DNA from: Zasmidium citrigriseum | Lineage: Eukaryota > Ascomycota > Dothideomycetes > Mycosphaerellales > Mycosphaerellaceae | DNA: 64,000 nucleotides | NCBI GenBank assembly: GCA_002786025.1 | Contig: NHNW01000044.1 | Span: 186,001 to 250,000, forward strand | Reading direction: 5' to 3' | Notes under the pieces: model-generated | Told to the model about the DNA's origin: nothing | The model's input: only the letters and a program-made list of their open reading frames with translations | Database searches by the model: none | Part shown: positions 57,043 through 64,000 of the stretch, one piece after another | How positions within the stretch are numbered: the stretch's first letter is position 1 | Layout of the letters: each line of letters begins with the position of its first letter | Made by a program: the position numbers and the translations under genes

Positions 57043-57807
57043 ATGGCCGACACGCAGCCCAAGGAAGGCGACCAAGGTATGCCACCCCTCCCGCGCCGGT
57101 CGCGTCCACCCCCTTGAGCTCAGCGCGGCGTTGGCGACACCGCCGTCCCAAACCCGCCTCCGCCGACGAGCTTGTCGCGTCCTCAATGCCATCGCGACTG
57201 CTTAGTCAGCGCATCTCACTGTCTTCTGCTCCTGCTGCCGCGAAACGCCATCCCTGCCCGTCTGCTGCTCTCCAGAACGTCTGGCTAACGCTCTGTCTTG
57301 CGTCCAGTCTCTTGGCAATGGGGCTCTGGCAAGCCCGAAGGTCAGGTCACCGAAGCCAAGGAGCAGGGTGACGTTACCATGACCACCAAGAACAACAATG
57401 AGGTCAAGAAGTCTGGCGAACCTGAGAACCCAGCTCTTCACATCGAGCGCGACGGTCACAATGTCGTCAAGAAAGCTTCTGAGGTCGAGGTAGAGGAGAA
57501 GGCCGACAAGAAGGACGACAAGCCCGAGGAAAAGAAGGAAGAAGAGAAGAAGGAGAATGGCGACGCCGAGACCGGCGAAAAGCGCAAAGCTGAGGAGACT
57601 GCTGAAGAAAAGAAAGACGAGGACGCAGATGCAAAGAAACAGAAGACCGATGAGGAGCCCAAGGCCAATGGCGAGGCTCCTAAGAAGAAGGGCCGACCAG
57701 CCAAGAAAAATGGCGACGCCCCAAAGAAAGAGGTCAAGAAGCGCGAGCCCAAGCGAGCTGCCACCGAGACTGGCGAGCCTCGACGATCCGGCCGCAACAG
57801 GTCGTAG
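57043..57807 (+). CDS. Hva1-TUDOR (hypervirulence-associated) domain protein
   Basis: 177 residues from exons 57043-57076 and 57308-57807, joined across a 231-nt intron, long for this genome. The TUDOR-like domain is VSWQWGSGKPEGQV through the region near NPALHIERDGHNVVKKASE, matching the fungal/oomycete Hva1 family. The rest is an acidic/Lys-rich tail with an AT-hook-like KKKGRPAKK and a basic end (RRSGRNRS). It may bind DNA or chromatin. Function in fungi is poorly known; the family name comes from work on virulence in another fungus. Confidence 0.88.
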
Positions 57808-58077
57808 TCGCCTTCACCCACCTCCCGCGCGTTTCTCAACTCATGCGCACATCGCCACCAGTGCAGCGGCGACAGACGGTAAAGCGATCAGGCTTAGGGA
57901 GTGGATGGGGTTTCGTCGTCAAATGACAGTACCGGCGCACTTGTATTGGGACTGTGGCAAAACGGAGGGCGGCGGTGGCAGGCAGGTTCCGAAACACAAA
58001 AGCCTCATTGTTTGGGTATGCAACCGCTTTCTTCGTGTATTGTATAGTAGCTTTTACTGCTATGAGGTGCGTAGGCT

Positions 58078-58484
58078 ATGAAGATGTCTGTTCTCCAAGC
58101 TCCATCTCCCTCGAAGTCGCCCCGCCAAGCCGAGCTAGCGGATCAGCACATGCAAGCTGGACTTCATCTCGCCGCCTTTGTTCGCAATTCTAAACATGTC
58201 TTTGTTGAAAACACCTATGCAGATCCGAGACTCTTCGAACGTCAAAAGTAAGTGCACTATGTACCTGTTCAATTCCACTTTCAGTCGCGATCACGCCTGA
58301 GGCATCCGCGCGTGAATTCTCGACAATAGTGACTTGCTATTGTCCGCCATCAATTGTCAGCGCAGAAGAATAAGCGCACGCAGTCTTAAATTTCCTCTCT
58401 TTGTCTCGTAGATGGAGCGCTCTTCCATCTCACAACAACACCCCTTCAAGCGCCCTTTTCAACCACTCTCACATCTCGCAGTAA
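58078..58484 (+). CDS. Hypothetical 80-residue protein
   Basis: Exons 58078-58247 and 58412-58484 join in frame to 80 residues. Without splicing the frame ends with a stop at 58249. The sequence (AELADQHMQAGLHLAAFVRN) has a short helix and no signal peptide. The splice to 58412 reads on into a Ser/His-rich end. Only 47 bases separate its stop from the next gene. No family recognised; the intron is uncertain. Confidence 0.35.
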
Positions 58485-58531
58485 CAGCAGACGCAGGCCG
58501 TCGAAATTCTACACTCAAAGAAGCAAGAAAG

Positions 58532-59907
58532 ATGTCCTCTACGCCCCATGCTCCGTCTCTCGCCGGCCATCCAGGCCACTCAACGACTGCTGGACCAGTT
58601 TCGGTCGTGCCGCCTCTCGGGGAACCACCCTCGAATGTGGTCACGAAGTTCGACCACATCGAGGCCTACGAGGCGCTGCAGGAGGCTCGGGCGGCGGTGA
58701 GGCAGCTCTACAGCGACAAGAACATCGAGCACACGGATGCCCACGAGGAGCAGATTGCGGCGAGAGCGCGGCTGAACAAGGCACGAGAGAAGCCGAAGCG
58801 ATACAGAAAGGTTTGGATTGGGGAGAGACCGCTCTACCAGGCGCCGACTGTGGAGGAAGAGGTCGAGGCTTGGATGGAGGAGAGTGTGCATGCTGCTCCT
58901 GGGGAGCTTGAGGAGATGTTTGGCGATTCGAGGCAGGATGATGAGGCGGATGGGGAGGATGGGGTGCAGGGGACTTGGTGGGTGAGTACTCGAATTTTCC
59001 CCTCGCAAGCGATTGATGAGATACTGATTTCAAGCAGGGCCACGACATCTCCAACGACAGCGCCAAAGACGCCGGCTGCGAATGGGGCGAAGGCGGTCCA
59101 AACGACCCCTCAACCTCCACCGCCCTCGAAACCCGCAACATGCACACCGACCTCGACGGCCTCGGCGAAGACTCCGCCAACCACCAAATCCTCGTCTCCC
59201 GCGACGACGAAGAGGCCCAACCCTCAAAGCAAGACCAATGGGAATGGGAAACCGCCTCCAGCGCCTCCTCCATCAACTCCCTCTTCGACGAAACCCTCAT
59301 GACCGCCAAAGAAGCCCACGCCCTCGCCAAAAAGACCGCAACTGCGATCTGGGAAGATATGCGCGGCATCAAGACGCAGGAATTGAGGTATAACCGCATG
59401 TTGGCGGATTTGCAGAAACAGTTCCCTGAACTAAGGGGCTACGTGGATCCGCAAGCGAGCAAGAAACGCAAAGCACCCGCGAATGAAGATTTCGAGGAAC
59501 CCAACATGCCCTCCGCGAAACGCGTCTGTCGTCCCATCCCCAACGCCAACGACATCCGGAAGGGCGTCGACTCCTGGCACCAAAAGGTCGTTAGGGATCT
59601 CAAGAACCACGCCAAGCTGGAGCGGTTTCCTGAGCCGGAGTCTTGGGACTGTGTTGAGCATGAGGCTTGTTGGGTTACGCAGCCTAAGAGCGGGAATGTT
59701 AAGGAGAGGAAGCTGTGGGCTTGTCGGCATAATATTGGGGATGCTTGTGAGGATTTGACGAAGAGGCAGCTGAAGAAGTATATTACGGCGTTTCATCCGG
59801 ATCGGTTTTCGGCTTGTAGGGAGGAGATGAGGGAGGAGTGGCAGGCTATGGCTAGTGAAGTGTTCGTGGTTCTGAACGAGATGTGGGGAGAGAAGTTTGG
59901 GAAGTGA
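58532..59907 (+). CDS. Unknown protein with degenerate J-domain-like C-terminus
   Basis: 439 residues from exons 58532-58981 and 59038-59907. The first part is Pro/Ser-rich, then a charged helix with basic clusters (ARLNKAREKPKRYRKVW) and acidic stretches. The last 60 residues read KKYITAFHPDRFSACREEM then MASEVFVVLNEMWGEKFGK, which resembles helix II, the HPD loop and helix III of a J-domain, with helix I weak or lost. It is therefore possibly a co-chaperone-related protein. An upstream in-frame ATG (58412) is shared with the preceding gene's exon. Confidence 0.7.
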
Positions 59908-60454
59908 AGGTATCGAGTGGATGGACAGTCTCGACAGGAACGTTGTTTCTGGAATGTTGGAAGGAGATTTCGATGGCATGGAGTCGCTCAGACTCGAGGG
60001 GATACCATCACCAGCAGGGCGAGAGTCTTTCAACGGCGGCAGAATCGAATTCGACCATCGCCTTCACAGCAGCAACACGGCTATCACACTCTCGGCACCA
60101 CATCCGAGCACCTGCTCCTAAGCATTCAACCAAGCACCCCGCAAGACTGCTTATCGGCTAGAAGTGGACAGTCTTGGTATCTTGTACGGTTTGGGCGGCG
60201 GCTACGCTAGATAGGCAGAGAGCTTGCTTGCTTGCTTCACGCAATGCGGCAGCTATCTTGTATCATGCAGATCACCCAATGTAACACTCTCCATGTGGCG
60301 AGTTCGAGATAATGTGGTCTTGTCGTTGCATTGCAGTATCTGGTGAGGGGATGTCGTGGATTGGCGTATAAAGTCGGTATCGTATCGTCTTCTTTTCCGA
60401 ACTATTTCATTCGCTCTGTTCCTCCTGATCGTTTGATCATTCACGCACGCCAAG
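59908..60454. other. Intergenic region with TATA box
   Basis: 547 bases. No gene recognised. Contains a (GCTT)4 tract at 60222-60237 and a TATA box listed separately. Confidence 0.5.
60367..60372 (+). promoter_or_regulatory. TATA box of Dal5-type MFS gene
   Basis: TATAAA, about 88 nt before the ATG at 60455, in the right orientation. Confidence 0.55.
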
Positions 60455-62131
60455 ATGGGCGACCCTTCCGTGGAGGAGAAGAACATCTCTCCCACCATTC
60501 AAGAGACACCCTCTCAAGATCCCACCCGGAAGTCCATTTCAGTCAACATCGAAACCCATCACATCCACCTCAACGACGTCGACGAAGCAGCAAAGTTCGT
60601 CGCCGGCTACGATGGAACCATCACCGAAGAACAATCTCGCCGTGTCCGTCGAAAGATAGACCTGCACATGCTGCCCCTGATGATGATCCTCTACTTCGTC
60701 CAATTCACAGATAAGACAACACTTGGATCTTCTTCGATTCTGGGTATCAGACAGGACAATCACCTCACGCAATCCCAATACAACTGGCTCGGCACGATCT
60801 TCTACCTCAGCTACCTAATCTTCGAATGGCCGCAATCCTTGGGTCTGCAGAAGTTCCCACCGGGAAAGTGGATGGCGGGGAATATCCTGTGCTGGGGCGT
60901 TGTGTTGTGTGCGCATGCGGGTTGTTCGAGTTTTGCGGGATTGTTTGTTTGTAGGTTTTTGTTGGGGGTTTGTGAGGGGAGTATTACGGCTGGATTCCTC
61001 ATCGTGACGAGTATGTTCTACACCCACGCGGAAGGCACCCGCCGAGTAGGTTACTGGTTCCTGATGAACGGCACCGCCCAAATCTTCTCCGGCTTCGTGT
61101 CCTTCGGCGTCTACCACGTTGATCCGGATGTCGTCGCGCCGTGGAAGTTGTTTATGATCATTACTGGGATCGTGACGCTGGTCGTGGGGATTTGTTTTTG
61201 GTTTTTTATCCCGGATAGTCCGATCAAGGCGAGGTTTTTGAGCAAGGAGGAGAAGATTATCGCGGTGGAGAGGTTGCGGAATCGGAGTACGGGGGTGGAG
61301 AATAAGAATTGGAAGAGGGAGCAGTTTGTTGAGGCGCTGACGGATTGGAAGCCGTGGGCGGTGAGTTTGATTCCTTCTTGATCGGGGTGGGAGGGTGTGC
61401 TGATGATGGGTTAGTTTGCGTTGTTTGCGGCGCTGGGGAATATTTCCAACTCACTTACCAATATGACGCAGTTGATCATCCGTAAGTCCAACCACTCTCA
61501 GCCGACATCTCCATCACTAACCTTTCGTGTAGAGTCCTTCGGCTTCACAACCAAACAAACAACCCTCCTCGCCGTCGTCCCCGGCGTAATCGAAATCCTC
61601 ACAATCTACACCTCCGTCCTCGTGATCAAGAAATTCCCAAACTCCCGCGCCTACGTCGGCGCCGCATACTCCATCCCGAACATCATCTCCGGAGTCCTCT
61701 TGATCTCCCTCCCCTGGTCTTGCCGCGGCGGCCTCCTCTTCGCCATGTACCTCGGCGGCTGGGGCACGCCCTCCTTCGTCCTGGCTCTCTCCTGGTGCGC
61801 GGCCACGAACACCGGACACACCAAGAAAACGACCACCAACGCCATGCTGCTAATTGGATATTGTCTGGGTAATTTGCTGAGTCCGCAGATGTGGCAGGGG
61901 AAGTATGCGCCGCGGTATTATATCCCCTGGGGAATTATTTTGGGGACGTATGTTGTCAATCCGGTGATTTTGATCGGAATTCGATATTTTTTGAACAAGG
62001 AGAATAAGAGGAGGGATGCGCTGGGCGAGGGGAAGGTGGAGGTGTTTTTGGATGAGGAGGGGAGGGAGGTTGATGCTACGTTTTTGGATGTTACGGATCG
62101 GAGGAATATGGCTTTTCGGTATCCGTTATGA
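60455..62131 (+). CDS. Dal5-type MFS anion:cation symporter, second copy
   Basis: 523 residues from exons 60455-61360, 61415-61481 and 61533-62131, about 12 helices. Family marks are RRKIDLHMLPLMMILYFVQF, DKTTLGSS, FEWPQSL and LTDWKPWAF across the first intron. The sequence differs from the carrier at 37080 (no LSFLDRSNI block), so it is another member of the family rather than a recent duplicate. The substrate is unknown; relatives carry allantoate, nicotinate, biotin or phthalate-like anions. Confidence 0.9.
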
Positions 62132-62670
62132 GCAAAGAGAGTGAGGAAAGAGGATGATCCTAAAGGAATGAGAGGTTGAAAGATAGAGTTGATTGGGTAG
62201 AATAGAGGGAGTATGGAGTATCATTGACCCCTGAAGGCGGGACAGAGCGCCAGAATGTATATCCACAGATCTCGGGACTGCAAATCTGGAGAGCCGCACG
62301 AGCGGATGGGTGTCAAAGTATGACGATTTTCTCGGTTCTCTGGGTCTTTGAAGGCGTGAAGTGTGGATTGTTGCACATGTCAGAGACGTGGCTGCTGTCA
62401 AGGTTTTAGCTCTCGCTAGCGCCCCCCAACGGACCGAGCCGCGATCCCTGCTCGCGGCTGCCCGCAGCGTCACCTTTACAGTTGAATGGAATGCTCGACC
62501 TCTTCTGCCCCCGACACAACAAAGAAGCCGCCCTGCTGTCTTTACCACCGACCAACGACAATACCACCGTCGCCGACATCCTTACCACCACTGCGTACCA
62601 CCGACACCCACCACTCGCTCACTCCATCCCCGCCGACAACACCTCCACCACCCGCCAGGCGGCCGCGAGA
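62132..62670. other. Upstream region of TFIIF alpha
   Basis: 539 bases. The last 180 are rich in CACCAC and CCGAC runs, typical of a long unstructured fungal leader. No gene recognised. Confidence 0.5.
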
Positions 62671-64000
62671 ATGAGCGCGTCGCCCGCCAACCAGCCCTCG
62701 GGCCCCAACTCGGGCACGCCCACCAATGGAGGCCCACCGCCGATGATGCGCAAGAAGCCGCCGGTCAACATCTTCAACACCGGCAAGAAGAAGCCCGTCA
62801 AGAAGCTGCCCGCCCAGCGCCCCGGCGCTCCTTCCAAGCAAGCCGCGAATGGAGTGCGCCCACCACCACCCGCCCAGCAGCCCGCGCAGGCCTCCACCAA
62901 CGGTGCTGCTCCTGCTGCGTCCGCTCAGCCTGCCGAAGGCTCCTACATAGACTTTCCCATTGTTATCACCAAGGCCGCCCTCAACGCCGCAGCCGGTCAG
63001 CGATTCCACGCCCTCAAGTTCCACAGTCGCACCGATGAGAAAGGCAACCCAGTCATTGTGGACCCCTACGACGATCGTCAGTTTGTCAAGCCTCTCCACC
63101 TTCATCGCCGCTACGCTCGTGATAAGGTCGAGCCTGAGCAGTCAGACGTCGGTGATGGCGTGGACGACAAGGAGCGCGAGTTGATGAATGCTCGTCGCGC
63201 TGAACGCCAGGCCGAACGCGAGGAGAATCAAAAGCTGATTGCGCCCACTGGAGGCGACTCCCACAAGCCACTGAAGAGGAAGCAGCAGAAGAAGGTTGAG
63301 GAAGGCAGAGACGACAGCAATCCCGTGCGTCAGAAGCGACAGAAGCTTCGCTATGAGGAGGCCCGCCCATGGCATCTCGAGGACTTTGAGCGCAAGAACA
63401 TCTGGGTCGGCAGCTACGAGGAAGCGCTTTCCGAGCGCAGTGTTATGATCATCCCCGCCGAGAATGCAATGCGCATGGCGCCGATCGAGAGATGGTATCG
63501 CTTCACTGAGACAAACAAAGTCAAGACTATGGACGCCGAGGAGGCTGAGAAGCTCTATACAAAGAAGTGGGGCGTGGGCAGATGGGGCTTGAACACTCAA
63601 AAGGCGAACGAGGAGGCCCGTCGTGAGGAGGTCATGGCGCGTAGGAAGGCCAAGCGAGAAGAAGATGACGACCGACGGGCAATGTTTGGTGATGCTGGCG
63701 ATTTTGACGCCGACAGGGACATGCTGGATATGGAGTTCAAAGATGAGTTTCAAGACGACGACGAAGGCATGCTTTTCCAGGGAGATGAAGGTGAAGATGA
63801 GAAAGAGATCGAACAGAAGATCTGGCTTGAGATGCGTAATGCTGGACTGGGAGGCACTGGTGTCAAGGATGAAGACATTGATCCAGAGGAAGAGGAGCGG
63901 AGAAAGGCAGAGGAGGAGCGCAAGGAGAAAGATGAGACCAAGCAATTGCGCAAGCAGCTCATGAAGAAGGAGCACCAGATCCAGTATGGCTCCGACGATG
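62671..64000 (+). CDS. TFG1: Transcription initiation factor IIF alpha subunit (RAP74/Tfg1), 5' part
   Basis: A general RNA polymerase II factor, nuclear. The frame is open from ATG 62671 through the window edge (443 codons, stop outside). After a Pro/Gly-rich start come IDFPIVITKAAL and the dimerisation region (FHALKFHSRTDE, FVKPLHLHRRYARDK). A long basic-acidic middle then carries ARPWHLEDFERKNIWVGSYE, conserved in Tfg1/RAP74, and an acidic linker (DMEFKDEFQDDDEG). The C-terminal winged helix is missing because the window ends. No intron is seen. Confidence 0.93.
   Translation, partial: MSASPANQPSGPNSGTPTNGGPPPMMRKKPPVNIFNTGKKKPVKKLPAQRPGAPSKQAANGVRPPPPAQQPAQASTNGAAPAASAQPAEGSYIDFPIVITKAALNAAAGQRFHALKFHSRTDEKGNPVIVDPYDDRQFVKPLHLHRRYARDKVEPEQSDVGDGVDDKERELMNARRAERQAEREENQKLIAPTGGDSHKPLKRKQQKKVEEGRDDSNPVRQKRQKLRYEEARPWHLEDFERKNIWVGSYEEALSERSVMIIPAENAMRMAPIERWYRFTETNKVKTMDAEEAEKLYTKKWGVGRWGLNTQKANEEARREEVMARRKAKREEDDDRRAMFGDAGDFDADRDMLDMEFKDEFQDDDEGMLFQGDEGEDEKEIEQKIWLEMRNAGLGGTGVKDEDIDPEEEERRKAEEERKEKDETKQLRKQLMKKEHQIQYGSDD

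Noticed and set aside
56438..57192. Two overlapping minus-strand frames upstream of the Hva1 gene
   Set aside because: Arg/Gly-rich composition comes from the pyrimidine-rich promoter read backwards.
58641..59399. Minus-strand frame of 252 codons
   Set aside because: It is antisense to the J-like protein; Pro/His/Ser-rich with no domain.
60222..60237. (GCTT)4 repeat
   Set aside because: A short microsatellite with no sign of function.
1..64000. tRNA genes, transposons and CRISPR arrays
   Set aside because: No tRNA-like promoter boxes, terminal repeats, transposase motifs or repeat arrays were seen by eye; CRISPR is not expected in a eukaryote.

Overview
The window is nuclear DNA of a filamentous ascomycete. 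Nearly every gene has short (about 45-65 nt) spliceosomal introns. The families are typical of fungi: Zn2Cys6 regulators, Dal5-type and TRI12-like MFS carriers, Hva1-TUDOR and small secreted proteins. The mix of degradative enzymes with secreted proteins fits a Dothideomycete, but that placement is an inference. Intron-aware gene models were built by hand. About 30 encode recognisable proteins, and both window edges cut a gene.

Region A (1.1-30 kb) is the most unusual part: a dense run of small-molecule enzymes with no polyketide synthase, NRPS or terpene cyclase. In order it holds a Zn2Cys6 regulator, a Baeyer-Villiger monooxygenase, an SDR, an aldehyde dehydrogenase, a P450, a 4-coumarate-CoA-ligase-like acyl-CoA ligase with a PTS1-like end, and a second SDR. 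It continues with a PRISE-type enone reductase, a duplicated EthD-like protein, a zinc alcohol dehydrogenase, an EthD protein, a TRI12-like MFS carrier, an ACAD10/11-type phosphotransferase and a second PRISE reductase. An acyl-CoA dehydrogenase follows at 35.5 kb. Together these could oxidise a ring ketone, open it, activate the acid with CoA and shorten it. I read the region as a candidate catabolic cluster; this is inference from families and order.

Region B (30-40 kb) holds two small secreted proteins, one with six cysteines like an effector. It also holds a large regulator with a C2HC finger plus a Zn2Cys6 cluster, the NDUFS7 subunit of respiratory complex I, the acyl-CoA dehydrogenase, a Dal5-type MFS carrier and another secreted protein.

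Region C (40-47 kb) has a divergent pair (an unknown membrane-anchored protein and a 967-residue ankyrin protein) and an unknown 339-residue protein.

Region D (47-64 kb) is mostly housekeeping and transport: a long coiled-coil protein, an SDR, a HAD-type dehalogenase-like enzyme, a sugar-porter MFS, a secreted carboxylesterase, an Hva1-TUDOR protein, a small unknown protein, a protein with a degenerate J-domain end, a second Dal5-type MFS, and the start of TFIIF alpha.

One signal spans the window. In many genes on both strands, codon third positions change from mostly C to mostly G/T about 200-350 nt before the stop codon.
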